Part shown: in pieces, positions 21,930-33,374 of the stretch
Position numbering within the stretch: position 1 is the first letter of the stretch
Layout of the letters: each line of letters begins with the position of its first letter
Source of the DNA: Amia ocellicauda
Taxonomy: Eukaryota > Chordata > Actinopteri > Amiiformes > Amiidae
Reading direction: 5' to 3'
NCBI RefSeq assembly: GCF_036373705.1
Contig: NC_089852.1
Span: 32,563,707-32,627,706, forward strand
DNA: 64,000 nt
The notes under the pieces: generated by a model
What the model was told of the DNA's origin: nothing
The model's database searches: none
What the model saw: the letters and a program-made list of their open reading frames with translations, nothing else
Program-made: the position numbers and the translations under genes

Positions 21930-22857
21930 TTTCAAGTCGGAAGCACTGCCCAAGGGGGAGGGGTTTCTGCGCACTTCCGCAGGAACCTGATCGAAATGTC
22001 ACTCTATCAAAGCTGCCATTGGCCCCTGTGCTCGTCACTCAGAACAGGTCCCTTCCCACTTCCTGTTCTATATAACGTGACGTCAGCGCAGGTTCGTCCT
22101 CTTTTGCCTTTTTACCTTGACCTGAGAACGTGAGCTCTCCGTGTCTTGTCTTGTGCATTAGACTCTGATTGTTTATTAATTATTATTGCCGTTATTATTG
22201 TCGTTGTCTATTTGTGTTATTAGTTATTATTATTGATAGCTAATCCGACTCTGTTCTGTCTGTGCTCCTGGGCTCTGGTGCACTTCGGTTTCAGTTTTGG
22301 CTACAAATAGCACACTTAATAGTAGTTGTGTTTATATAGTGTCTTATATATTCTGACTGCTTGCTGTGTTGGTTTTTTGTCCACAGGGATTTTTCCTCCA
22401 CAGCAGGAGCGCTAGCAGTGGCAGTAAAATCCGAGGCCCGAAGCCAGCGAAGACTCGGAAGAGGGGGAGGGAGCCCGGGGGCCCCCCGTCACTCACTGGA
22501 GTGGGAGATCTCTGGACGCGGCGACGACTGCGGCGGCGTCCGGTGAAACCCTATCTCGGAGATAGCGGTGGCGGCGGATCAGATGGTCACGGTGATGCGC
22601 CAGGGGGCAAGGGCGACAGGGCGATCCTTGGCAGCCATTGTGGTGGCGCGCCGCCAGCTTTGGCTGTCCCAGGCACGGTGGGTCCCTGAGGTGGACAGGA
22701 CTCACCTCATGGATGCCCCTATCTCGCCGGGCTTTACTTTTGGCCCCTCTGTGGAGGAGATACTATCACGCACTCTTCAGGAGAGGGAGGAGTCCCTGCA
22801 GCTGGCCTGAGTGTACCCAGTGGCACCTCAGGCTCAGCAACGCAGGCTGTCTGCATA
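21930..22857 (+). mobile_element. DIRS-like element, 5' terminal region and gag-like start
   Basis: 21935-22110 matches the terminal region at 61305-61475, including AAGCACTGCCCAAGGG, a promoter-like CTATATAACGTGACGTC (near 22068) and CGCAGGTTCGTCCTCTTTTG. Downstream, GC-rich plus-strand frames (22366-22810) encode an Arg/Gly-rich then acidic segment without clear motifs, possibly the start of a gag-like ORF: SPGFTFGPSVEEILSRTLQE near 22730. The sequence then switches abruptly at 22858 to the 3' region of a DIRS copy in the opposite orientation. Confidence 0.6.
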
Positions 22858-24939
22858 CACAACCTATCGTTATCTTTCAAGTCGGAAGCACTGGCCATGG
22901 GAGGGGTTACTGTATAACAAAACCATCGCAAGGGAGGAGGCAGCGAGCTGATAAGGGAGCTTGCCCAGAGGTGCACCGCTGGGGGCCTTGGCAACACAAC
23001 TCCAGACAGTAACCTCAGGGGCCCCATAGGGCCGCATCTAAGCTGCCCAGGAGCGAGGACCATAGTCACGCTCTTACCAGGATCTGTCTGCAATCAGCAT
23101 ATACAAAGCGGGGCTACAGAGGTTTACTCTCATTCCCTCCGCTTACAATAGCAAGGCCGGCTGCTCTGCTAATGCAGCTAGGAGCTAGGCCGTATCTACT
23201 TGCACAATATCTGGCGCAGGCAATCAAGCAACTTGTGCGAACTCCGCGCACAACATGGCAGTGGACCCCTGATCCAATAGGAACGGGGCTACAGACCCAC
23301 TGAAAGGTACAACATAATACACAGCCGGCTAGTCAACAGAATAGCCAGGCTGAACAACAATATACATTATATCGCATGACAGCAAGATTTTCATGCTGCT
23401 GACAGGCAGTACAGGAGCATCCTACTCAACTGAATAGTACAGAGTGGAAGCGCTTCCCTGTACTGACAACTTAGTTTTCGTACAAAGGACCTATATACAC
23501 CATGGAGCGCAGTAACGAACATGCGCCACCCATGGAACATAGGAGCAGTTGACACCTGTTAGTTAGATCGGCTAACGCAGGGCAACATGAGCTCTACTGT
23601 GTTGACAAATTAACTATATACACAGCATGAAGACTCTGTATTGGAATGATTAAGAAAGTGTTTTATATTAACTATATCATATTTTATATTGATGTTAGCA
23701 TTAGAAATGGCTTGTATACAGACTGAGCAAATTAGCTTTATCTAGCCTAGCAAAACCAACAAAGTGGTTGTTAAAGATACATCCTATTGAAATTATTCTC
23801 TATGCTTCTTCTGTTTTTGTATAATAAGAGAAATGGGTTTCTCCGAATGTATCGCCCATGGGTTTTCCTGAAAGTATCCACCCTTGGGTTTGTCTGTATG
23901 TGGATTTCCTGTTTCTCCTCTCAAAGCTAAAGATGTTACCACGTTGTTAAGAAAACCACAAGATCGTACCGTTTGTATGCTGTAACAGGACCAGACATCT
24001 GCCTCTATGATGACCTCCTCCCTTGGGAAGGGCAGCCTACAAACTTTCCAGAGCTTGCATCTTTTGAAGCTTTTGATTCGATGAATGGCCACAAGATTCT
24101 ACGTCATTTTCCTATAAAGCTTCACTCATGTTTGTAAACATTAAGTTCTCACTGAAGGAATTTCCTGACGTTGTGCTTCCAAGCCGGCTTGATGAAAGTT
24201 CTATTTGCTTTATCTCGACGACTTTTCCAGTTATTTCAGAGATGGGTTCTACACAGCGGAACACGAGAGCCTGCTCACGTGCTTACCGCTGAGGGCAGCA
24301 GCAGTGGACTCTTGCTCTATGGCACACAATCAGAGCGGGTGACAGACCTGCTGTCCAAGGAACTATGCACACAGCGAGGCAGCGAAACTCGAGCGCCAAC
24401 CGCTGGGAACAGTGGCAGTGAGCTCCATTCTACACCTTTCCAGAACGGAGCCACAGTCCTGCTGTTTAACACATATTATGCATACAGAGTGGGGTACAGG
24501 CCAGAGGCATGCACCAGCATTTCACAATGCATAAAAAATGAGCTATATACAGGGCGGCCTTGTATGGCAACATACCTGGAGGCCGCATGACAGACCCTGG
24601 GAACACATCGACAGGGCTGTCAGCAAGTCCAGGAGCAACTTGTGTGGGTGCTCGACTGGAAGGCATAGTCCGGTGGAAGGGAAGACACATTTCAACAGCT
24701 CCATCAGGATGCACTTACAGGGGCAGACTGGGAGAGGAAAGGCAGGAGCCAGAGCCCATAGGCTACTGGGGCTTGACTGCAGCCAACTCCGGGTTCCCAA
24801 TGGAAGGGACCGTTCCCGTCACATCCAACCTGTAGAACCAGGCAACTGTAAGTGGCAAAGCCCAAGCTGCAGCCGCACAAATGTCTGCCAAGGGGGCACC
24901 TTGAAAAAGGGCTCACGAGTCAAGTGGGCCACCAGGTGA
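22858..24939 (-). mobile_element. DIRS element 3' region (split by a solo LTR)
   Basis: Homologous to 61551-63130. It starts with AACCTATCGTTATCTTTCAA at about 22861, which is the terminal hairpin-arm sequence of the family. It then covers a long non-coding 3' region and, at 24819-24939, a decayed end of the tyrosine recombinase. A solo LTR occupies 23628-24253. Compared with the 61562-63230 copy, the recombinase part is mostly deleted. Confidence 0.65.
23628..24253 (+). repeat. Solo LTR inserted in DIRS element (repeat copy 2)
   Basis: This block interrupts sequence that is continuous in the DIRS copy near 62305-62330. It begins TGAAGACTCTG and ends GGGTTCTACA (TG...CA). CAGC occurs at 23623-23626 on the left and immediately right at 24254-24257, a likely target duplication, although one extra A follows on the left. 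It contains a TATA-like TCCTATAAAGC (near 24109). It matches 4995-5547. Confidence 0.6.
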
Positions 24940-26740
24940 TCAGGCACCAGGGTCCAAGTGGACCAAGCTCTCACTGACTGAATAGTGGCTACTACTGTGT
25001 CTGATAGGCCCCAGGAAATCAATCGCTCCCGCTAAGGGCGAGGCCCAGAGCTGAAGAAGCCCTGGATTGGGGTGCCAAAGCGTGCCCTGCACCTGGGACA
25101 AGAAGTCCGCTCTCACTGGGAGCTGCCAAGGTTCTCCACGGAGAAGAGCAATCAGGTCTGCAAACCAGAATCTGTGAGGCCACTTTGGGGCTATCAGCAG
25201 AATTGTCGCTCGATCTCTCCTGACCTTCTCCAGAACCACCGGGAGAAGGGGGAATGGTGGGAACGCATTAAGGAGACAGCGCAGCCAATCCCTAGGGGGC
25301 AGTGTGTGGACTCTGCCGAGGCAATAAGATCCATGTCCGCCCTGCCGAACCGGCTCCACAGTTGCTGTAATCACAAACGGGTGGAGGTGCCATTCTGAAA
25401 TTGGGGGGCCTCCCCAAGAGAGGATGTCCACTGCCGTGTTGGACAGGCCTGGGAGGTGAACTGCTTTGATGGAACGTAACCATGGCTGTGCCCACAGAAG
25501 CAGATGGTGTGCTAGACAGTACAGTCTGTGCGACCAGAGACCTCCTTGCCTGTTGATATAGGCAACCACAGCTGTGTTGTCCATCCGAACCAGCGTGTTT
25601 GTCCTGTAGGACTGGCAGGAAATGAGACAGTCCAAGGAGTACAGCTTGTAACTCCAGGATGTTGATATGGATGGCCCGTGCGGGCTCCATCCACCTGTCT
25701 CAGACTCCATGTCCTTCACAGACTGCTCCCCAACCTTGCTTGAAGGCATCTGTCGTTATGACTGCTCTGTAGTTGACTGGCCCTAGGGGTACAATGAAGG
25801 TCAAATTGTGAGGGCTCCACCACCAATGGAGCACCTTCCAGCATGCCGTAGTGCATCTTGAAAGACCTGAACCACCACTGCAGCGGCCTCAATTGGAGGA
25901 AGCCAAGGGGAAGGGTCTGTGATGCAGCCGCTAGGAGTCGGAAGAGGGAGAGAGACGTGCGTATGGAGGCAACTCTCTCTGGCACCAGTGTGGCAAGCAT
26001 GGCAACGGAATCAAGGCGCAATCCGAGGAACTGTGCCTGCTGAGTTGGCGTCAGGCGGCTCTTCTGTCGATTGACCAGGAGGCCCAATTAGTAGAGGCGG
26101 CCTAAAATCAGGTTCGTGTGGTTTTGAACCTGCTCCCTCGAGTGAGAACAAACCAACCAGTCGTATAGATAATTGAGGACACGGACCCCCTGGCAACGCA
26201 AGAGGGCCAACATGACGTCCTTGCGCTTGGAAAAAAATTGTGGGGCTAGCGACAGGCCGAAGGGGAGAACAGCAAACTCGAATGCTTGGCTCTCCAAGGC
26301 TAAGTGGAGAAACTCCCTGTGGGCCTGCACAATGGAGATGTTAAAATACGCATCTTTCAGATCGACCATGGTGAAGCAGTTGCCAGTCTAGATGGCCTGG
26401 GAGATGGTGCACAGGTTGAGGATCTTGAAGTGCAACACCTTGAGGTGGCGGTCCTGGCGCCTCAGATCCAAGATGGGGCAGAAACCACCATCTTTTTTAG
26501 ACACAAGGAAGTATGGGGAATAGAATCCCTCGTGCTGCCCCAGAAGGGGCACTTTGCGGATTGCTCGCTTCTTCGGGAGAGCGGCGATTTCGATGCGAAG
26601 TGCCGCACACTGCAACGGATCCCCTCACTCTCGTCCACACCACGCCTCGGAAGGGGGGTGGACGTGTTTGAAACTGTAGGGAGTAGCCAACTGATATAAT
26701 TTGGAGCACCCAAGAGTCTTGGGTGTAGTGTTGCCAATTT
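24940..26740 (-). pseudogene. DIRS reverse transcriptase-RNase H, decayed
   Basis: Minus-strand frames from right to left run as follows. 26388-26615 contains the RT N-terminal part (PYFLVSKKDGGFCPILDLRR). 26088-26369 contains MVDLKDAYFNISI and LPFGLSLAPQFF, then the catalytic box YLYDWLV, where the first Asp of the usual YxDD is replaced by Tyr. 25716-26087 holds LTPTQQAQFLGLRLDS. 24940-25749 holds the RNase H-like part (VRMDNTAVVAYINRQGG). This is the DIRS order of RT then RNase H. It has several frameshifts, the altered catalytic residue and a missing recombinase core, so it is dead. Confidence 0.8.
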
Positions 26741-26949
26741 GAGAGTTGCTGGGGGGTGTAAGGGTGGGTCAGAGGCTGCTGGAACGCCTCAGGGATGGGG
26801 ATCGAGTGGTGGGGGAGGTGGAGTGCTGCGTAGGCCTGTAGGGTTAATCACACCATGTGTGCCGGGGTTTCCGGGGACACTGTGTGACGCGGAGTCCAGG
26901 GGCCGAGGGTAGTAGATCACCAGCCGTTGCGGGGTCTAAAACTTCAATG

Positions 26950-27362
26950 CAATGCAGGTGTGTAGTGTCCTAATTAGTTACAGGTGAAGTATTTAACAGC
27001 CCCCTGGACCTCTGCACCAGCAGCCTTCAGTGTCCCCCTTTTGAAGGGCCACATCTCCAAAGGGCAGGGACTCAAGCTGCGGGACTCCAGCGAGGAGAAG
27101 ACTGCGAGGAGATGCAGCACAGCAACAGTAAGAAGCCATGACGATATCTCCGATTCCCATCCTGCTCTCTCCGTCTTCTCAGTGTGCACCTGCACGCCAT
27201 TGCTTCCCTAATCCCTCTAACCTCATCTCTCTGCCTCTCCCCTTCTCCTCCCTCCCCTATACTCCACTCTCTGGGGACCTGTGGAACTGCCACTCAGCTT
27301 CCAACAAGGCCAACTTCATCTCCGCCTTCGCCTCCCACTGAGACATGGATCTCCCAGGACAA
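26950..27362 (+). mobile_element. L2 LINE 5' end fragment
   Basis: Matches the 5' region of the L2 copy at 39885-42260 (its right end, in the opposite orientation). It has the leader GGTGAAGTATTTAACAGCCC and then the start of the endonuclease domain, readable as LWNCHSASNKANFISAFASH. It stops abruptly at 27362, where sequence related to the OR duplicon begins. Confidence 0.7.
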
Positions 27363-27364
27363 CT

Positions 27365-27605
27365 CAATTCACTTACTAATATCCAGTTAAAGTGGATTAT
27401 TATTGGAATTCATCCAAACTTAATGTGAGAAATTAATAATAATAATAATAATAATATTAAGGCATCCACATTTGCACTGAATGTAACGCTTAAGTGAAAA
27501 AAATAATTTATAAATTATATTTGTCAGAAAGACAAAGCACTGTATTTTCAAAAGCTTTCTAATTGTTTGTTCTACTCTGATACCGTTTAACTCCAGGAAA
27601 TTATA
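27365..27605 (-). repeat. Diverged third copy of OR-duplicon downstream sequence
   Basis: The sequence ACTAATATCCAGTTAAAGTG and the following blocks CATCCACATTTGCACTGAAT and TATTTTCAAAAG align with 17890-18095 of duplicon A in the same orientation, with many substitutions and an expanded (TAA)n. An OR remnant lies 700 bp away (28315-28475) in the matching orientation, so this appears to be a third, old copy of the duplicon. Confidence 0.6.
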
Positions 27606-27624
27606 TATTAAAAAATAAAAAATA

Positions 27625-27670
<46 letters not shown>

Positions 27671-28314
27671 TACACATCAGAAAATAACAAGTACTGACCA
27701 GGAATCAAACCCAGATCACCAGAGTTATGTTTTTATTATTTATTTATTTAAAAGTGCAGTAATATAAAATCAAAACAATGCACAATTTAAGCATTACATG
27801 TTCAGCCTTAGCGTGATAACCAAAATGAAATCGCACATATAGAGATATGTCACCACAGAATACTGTTTTCATACATACACAGTTAACATAACAAAAAAAG
27901 GTATCCACAGATGTATCCCCCCATCCCCCACCTAAACATACGCCTATGTGTGGATACCTTTTCAAATCTGTTGAGAGAATATTTAAAAGACCCCCACAAT
28001 AATGTGTGTCCGGCTCCATAGACATAGTGGATGCGGCCCCCCAATTTTGAAACCAAACCTACGCCACTGTATCCACATAATGTGACGCTTTCCTTCTACA
28101 TTCTTGATGTCAGCAGGCAAGTCTTCTTTATAATTGTGTGCTTTTATTTTGTGCCACAGAGAATTGAAGAAACCAGTATAATGATTAATTTTAACTTAAA
28201 TTATTTGTCTTAACATTAGCATTAAAAATAATACTGGCATGTTAACGGTCAGCAAGATAAAGTTTTGCAAACTTCCTCTCTTGGTGTCTGCTTATAGTGT
28301 TCCTGATTTTAACT
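27606..28314. other. (TAA)n and non-coding sequence
   Basis: Contains an (AAT)n array (27628-27669), a tRNA-like B-box remnant (ACCAGGAATCAAACCC near 27697) and otherwise unrecognised sequence. No supported gene. Confidence 0.5.
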
Positions 28315-28475
28315 TGAGTGAGAGGTGGAATGATCAAAAAGGAAGTTACATAGAAACATACATGGGCTCATGTAGGCTCCTCTCGACACACACCAGGGTG
28401 ACAATGGTCAAACTGGCAGAAACCATGACCTGATACAACAGAAGCATAATGCAGACATACAAACAGGGCTTAACT
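28315..28475 (-). pseudogene. Odorant receptor remnant: TM1-loop 1 fused to a TM7 piece
   Basis: On the minus strand one frame reads a TM1-like segment (YQVMVSASLTIVTLV), then CVERSLHEPMYVSM and a stop. The signature ERSLHEPMY is identical to that of the 18751 and 55170 receptors. Immediately after the stop the DNA reads CTTCCTTTTTGATCATTCCA and CCTCTC, which matches the TM7 coding DNA of those receptors. Everything between loop 1 and TM7 has been deleted. Confidence 0.7.
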
Positions 28476-29099
28476 TCTCATTCAGTAGGAGAGCCCTATC
28501 CCACCCCCAGTACACATGATAGAAATCACGCACATGCACACGCACAAACCCACACACACCCCGCCGCATTGAACAAAGTATAGGAAGGACTGAAACTCAG
28601 TGTTCAGAGAGCAGTGATCTCCAGCCTGCACTCAGTATATATGTAAACACACACACACACTTGATCATTGTATTTATTCAAGATTTACATTATCTTTTTC
28701 TTTAAATAATGTGTCTGATATTGTCTGTAACTCTGGAAATGTATTGTGTAGTAGTAGATTATATTGTTATATATTATATATGTATTTCTCTTTCCATTTC
28801 TTTTAATTTCATCTATGTTCAGAGTATCTGGGCCCATATGTTTTACACCGCATCTTGGTGAGAAGACCACTTCTAAAACAGTCGAGATCTCTAGACATTT
28901 CTCATTATTATTTTCTCATAAGTATTTTCTATTTTCTTTCTTTCTTTCTTTTTATGTATTTATTTATTTATTATCCCTAAGGAACCTGATTTATTTTTCA
29001 TTCTTTATGTTGTTATTTCTTATTGTTTTAACATTATTTTAACAAGATGTTCCTAAGACAATCTGTTTGGGGAAAATGACTTGTGCCTCTTAAACTACC
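28476..29099. other. No recognisable gene
   Basis: Contains (CA)n near 28638-28660 and T-rich sequence with tandem TTTC and TTTA units (28936-28970). A 92-codon hydrophobic plus-strand frame (28764-29042) is a consequence of T richness, not a supported gene. Confidence 0.5.
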
Positions 29100-29834
29100 C
29101 ACAGCCCCCACCACTTCTACAGAGTACTATCTCTCAACATATTCTGCTATAAAGGGGCCCAGTCACATCGCCTCAAATGTAAACAGAGCCTGTTCTGAAA
29201 TTGTAAACAGACCCCTGTCTTCAGTGCCCTGTCAACCCCGCCCCCAAATATACTAATTATTCACCGACCTGAGGTTACAAAAGGCGTAGACATCTCCTCG
29301 TCACCCCCACTAGCTCAAAAAGCTACAGACTGACATAACTCTTGTCCATTTGAAAGCGGTAACCCCTTTGGCCCTGTTGAAGAGACAGCCTCGCAGCTCT
29401 CGCTTGGGTAAAAAATATCTATGTTACTAAATAATCAGGAGGGCTTAAATAGAACTCCTTTGGAGCTTCACTCGCATATGGAAGAATATCTATGTTACTA
29501 AATCATTGGGAGGGCTTAAATAGAGCTCTTTTGGAGCTTCACTCGCATAGGGAAAAATATCTATGTTACTAAATAATCTGGAGGGTATAAATAGATCTCT
29601 TTTGGCGCTTCACACATATAGAGAAAAGGGCTATTTTACTAAAGAATCAGGCTGGCTTAAATACAACTCTTTTGGAGGACCCCCCATCACATTCCTTTGG
29701 TGTCCTGTCAACTCCGCCTACCAATATGCTAATTATTTAGTGACGCGGTACACGTCCCCTAGGAAGGGGCCCTCGAAGTTCAACTCAAGTTCAAGGTCAA
29801 ATCCCCCACAGCCCCCCTTGTGAAAAAGTGCCCT
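29100..29834 (+). repeat. 71-bp tandem repeat block within a larger repeated unit
   Basis: Four copies of a ~71-bp unit start at 29414, 29485, 29556 and about 29626 (AATATCTATGTTACTAAAT...GGGCTTAAATAGA...TTTTGGAGCTTCACTCGCAT); the fourth is diverged. The array is flanked by a near-duplicate pair, CCCTGTCAACCCCGCCCCCA at about 29228 and TCCTGTCAACTCCGCCTACC at about 29702, each followed by ATATACTAATTATT or ATATGCTAATTATT. No reading frame is convincing. Confidence 0.75.
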
Positions 29835-29848
29835 ATATTACTACTGTG

Positions 29849-29899
<51 letters not shown>

Positions 29900-30705
29900 T
29901 GTATTTCTTGGCAGACGCCCTTATCCAGGGCGACTTACAACATAAGTGTAAAACAAAGTGCAAAAATACAGTTGAGTAAAGGCATCAATCATTATAAATT
30001 CAATTAAACTAAACATAGCAATTCAAATGGAGTGGGCGGGTGGTAGTTGCAGGCGAGAGAGGACCAGGGACTGGACGAGCAGCTGAGTCGAGTAGTCGGT
30101 GAGGAAGGGACGGATCCGGCGTATGTTGCTCAGGAAGTATCTGCAGGTGCTGGTCAGCGTGGTGATGTGCTGGGTGTAGGAGAGCGCAGGATTGAGGGTG
30201 ACTCCTAGATTTTTAGCGGAAGAAGAAGGAGAGAGTGTGGTGGATTCCAAGGGGATCGAGATGGGGAGATCAGCAGAAGGTGAGGAAGAGTAGGGGGAAA
30301 ACAGGAGATCTGATTTGGAGAGGTGGAGCTTGAGGTGGTGAGAGTGCATCCAGGTGGAAATGGCAGACAAGCAGGAAGAGATGTGAGAGGGGATGAGAGG
30401 GTCGGAAGAGGGAAAAGACAGGAAGATCTGGGCATCATCAGCGTAGAAGTGGTAGGAGAAATCATGGGATGCGATGAGGGTGATGAGGTGTAGAGAGAGA
30501 ACAGGAGCGGGCCCAGGACGGAGCCTTGGGGAACGCCTGTGAGGAGAGGTTGGGGGGTGGATGAGGAGCCTCGCCATGTCACTTGGTAGGACCGGTCACT
30601 GAGGTAGGAGGAGAACCAAGTGAGAGCAGTCCCAGAGATTCCAAGGTCAGCGAGGCAGGAGAGGAGGATGGAGTGATAAACGGTGTCAAATGCTGCGGAG
30701 AAAGT
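29835..30705 (-). mobile_element. L2 LINE 3' half with internal deletion
   Basis: It starts at its 3' end with (ATT)n (29847-29899) and the conserved terminus GGCAGACGCCCTTATCCAGG. At about 30029 it jumps into the reverse transcriptase. The minus-strand frames 30023-30577 and 30205-30582 carry [20 protein letters not shown] and [16 protein letters not shown] core motifs of L2 elements. The 3' end of ORF2 is deleted. The insert ends at 30705, where a different repeat starts with TTAACCCT. Confidence 0.8.
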
Positions 30706-30707
30706 TA

Positions 30708-31460
30708 ACCCTCAGAGGACTAGCGGGCTGAAAAGTGCCCCCTTTTTAGCCTTAAAATGTTTTTTATTGGACAAATCTGCATAGCAACAAATTGTTTTAA
30801 GCAATGGCATAGATGTTTATTGTGAGAATGAGCCATTCAATAAGCTTTTAAAACAAACAGAGGTTTTGTATTCGTTAAATAAAAATAGCCATCTCTTAGA
30901 AAACACGGGAAAAGCAGCGCACTGAAAATGCTCAGTACATGAGAGCGCTTTTAAAGGAATCAAATGGGGGATGTTTTGAACATTTTACTGCATCTGAGAC
31001 TGGGAAAATGAAATACAATAAACTTTTTAGTATTGTAAACTTTTAATTTGACACATTGATTAGTATTGTACACAGTTATAACAGTGATTTGGAAGAGGGG
31101 GAGTCAGAAGTTCACGAGAATAGATGTGAGGGGTGAAGATGCAGATTAAGACGTTTCTTGTTTAGAAACTAGATGGTCAACATGAATGTGAGAATCTCCT
31201 TTTCAACATAAATAACAGATAAGGCTAATTGACACAGAAGAAAGCTGGTAAGATTAATATATACACAGTAATAATAGTCCGAGATGTATTTCAACACAGC
31301 AACCCCGATCGGCCGATTTCTCCACAAAGAGGAGAAAGATCACATCTGCCCTGAGCCAAACACACACATTTACAATCAATGCAAAGTAAAGCTATGTACA
31401 TTTATTATTATTAGTCGTAGTAGTAGTATTGTTATTATTAAATATTACTGGTAGCAATAA
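30708..31460 (+). repeat. Repeat with TTAACCCT edge, copy 1 (possible DNA transposon)
   Basis: The left edge TTAACCCTCAGAGGACTAGC cuts off the L2 element exactly, which resembles a TTAA-targeting (piggyBac-type) terminus. 30840-31460 is an inverted match of 63400-64000. The region has no convincing coding frame here. A short reading in the other copy (63796-63981 minus) may be the C-terminus of a transposase. The right edge is not determined. Confidence 0.45.
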
Positions 31461-31729
31461 CAACAACAACAATAATCTGTACATTCTGAAGATATTTTTA
31501 TATTTATTCAACACACAGCACAAGCCGACCGTCCGATTAGTTTCATTTTTGTTGTTTTGCTGTGTATTTCTGACTAGTTTCTAGACCGGTGCACTCCTTG
31601 CAAAACGTATTATATCTCTTGAACAAGTATTTGTAAACATCTGTGTTTTCTTGTATTTTGTATTTGTGATCTGGAAAAAGCTACCTTTAACAACAGCATT
31701 TATTTGTTTGTCAAATTTGAGAAAAGATG

Positions 31730-32345
31730 ACACCAAGATTTTTAGTATGAATATGTACATTTGGAGACAGAGGCCCTAAGTTATTAGCTATATGTTCAGT
31801 GGAGTCATAGGGAACAAATACTATAACTTCAGTCTTACTCTCTGTTATTTAGCTGAAGAAAGTATTTATTACCATTGAAATTTTAATGTCTTCAGGGAAT
31901 GATCATCATGGGGTTTCAACAGAAGGTACAACTGTGTATCATCAGTGTAACAGTGGTAAGAAATATTATGTTCCTGAAAAATAGGGGGAGCATATATAAA
32001 GAAAAGAAAATAGGGCCCAAGATAGAACCTTGAGGTACCCCACAGGTGATGGATGCCAAGGAAGAAGAGAAGTTCCCAAACTTAAGAGAACATTTTCTGC
32101 CTTTTATGTAGGAAGTAAACCACTTTAGGGCAGTGCCCTGAATGCCAACTCCTAGTTTGAGATGGTCCAGAAGGATGGCATGATCGATCATATCAAAAGC
32201 AGCACTATGGTCTAGCAGAATTAAAATAGCACAATTCCCAGAGTCACCAGACAGCAATAAGTCATTGGAGACCTTAAGGAGGGGTGACTCCATGCTATGG
32301 TGTGCTCTGAAACCTGACTGAAATTTCTACAGAAAGTTATTTTTA
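31730..32345 (-). mobile_element. LINE reverse transcriptase fragment (CR1/L2/Rex-like)
   Basis: The minus-strand frame 31916-32293 encodes RT core motifs: LILLDHSAAFDMIDHAILL, then ITCGVPQGSILGPIFFSLYM. After a frameshift the catalytic box reads CYTDDTQLYL (about 31950). This family differs from the L2 copies elsewhere in the window. Both ends are truncated. Confidence 0.75.
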
Positions 32346-32794
32346 ATTAGGAAGGAAGAAAATTCAGATAAAAATAAACTTTCTCCAGAACTTTTGATAG
32401 AAATTGCAATTTTGCTAATTCCTCACCCATACTTGAGGTTACCCAAGAGCACATAATGAGACCAACTTCTACCGGTTTGTACCAGATGCATCTCTCTGCA
32501 GACACACAATACAAATTTAGCACAGAATGTACGTTCTAGTAAAACCACAAGAAGATGGGGAAGTGGGCACACAACCCCCCTTTGCCTATCTAGACATGCG
32601 TTAGATACGTGTGGAATATAAATAACGAAATGGCTACAGATGTCTCCATATTTGGGCATAAAAACATAGAAAACATTGTGTTTAAGCTTAATCAGGAAGA
32701 TAGTGAGGATATCATAAGATAGGGAGTTGTCTCCCCCTTATTGGTTCAAACTCACCCTGTCCAGGATATTGCAGTATGTATATAACATCATGTA
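32346..32794. other. No recognisable gene
   Basis: Unique-looking sequence. Some of it may continue the LINE upstream (GAAGGAAGAAAATTCAGATA, 32351). No motif-bearing frame. Confidence 0.4.
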
Positions 32795-33317
32795 AGCTCT
32801 GTGATTTTAGGGAAGTTGAGACAAAGACCTGCGTGTCTTGAGTGTTACTTTCCTCCGAGCCGCTTGAATAAAGATTGTAGCGTTAAGGGGGGGGGGGTGT
32901 ATTTTGATAGAGCATTCTAGCTCTGAGCTGAAGCTCTGATCTAAAGAAGACCTCTCCCCCAATGTTATCAGATTTCCTGAGCTCATCGGCACATGAACTG
33001 TTCTATATCAAAGTGTCAGTCTTGGGAGGATGGCACTGAGAATGGGCCACACGGCTTGGAATCCCTGCTGTGAAAATGTCTGGGGAATATGGCATGGAGG
33101 TCATAAAACTCTTTGAAGTGGACGAGAGCCGAAATCCCGAAACAGAGCTATGAACCCAGGCCAACCAGCATTTCCAAAAGATGGCATGGATTGACATCAG
33201 TCATAAATCAAGCCTCCTCCAATAGGACACTGGGGGCTGAAACCGAAATCCAATCTCACAAACTCAAGAACCAATAGTCTATTGATCTGACAGGCGTATA
33301 AAGGGTAGCGCACGGCA

Positions 33318-33374
<57 letters not shown>

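Noticed and set aside
22366..23093. Several long overlapping frames on both strands
   Set aside because: The region is GC-rich, which lengthens chance frames. Only a weak gag-like reading on the plus strand fits the surrounding DIRS sequence.
24940..25749. Host gene encoding a 269-residue protein
   Set aside because: RNase H-type motif VRMDNTAVVAYINRQGG and its position after DIRS RT show it is retrotransposon sequence.
28764..29042. 92-codon hydrophobic plus-strand frame resembling a membrane protein
   Set aside because: The Phe/Leu/Ser-rich translation follows from T-rich simple sequence (TTTC and TTTA runs), not from coding constraint.
29414..29690. CRISPR array
   Set aside because: The 71-bp units are contiguous without unique spacers, and the genome is eukaryotic.
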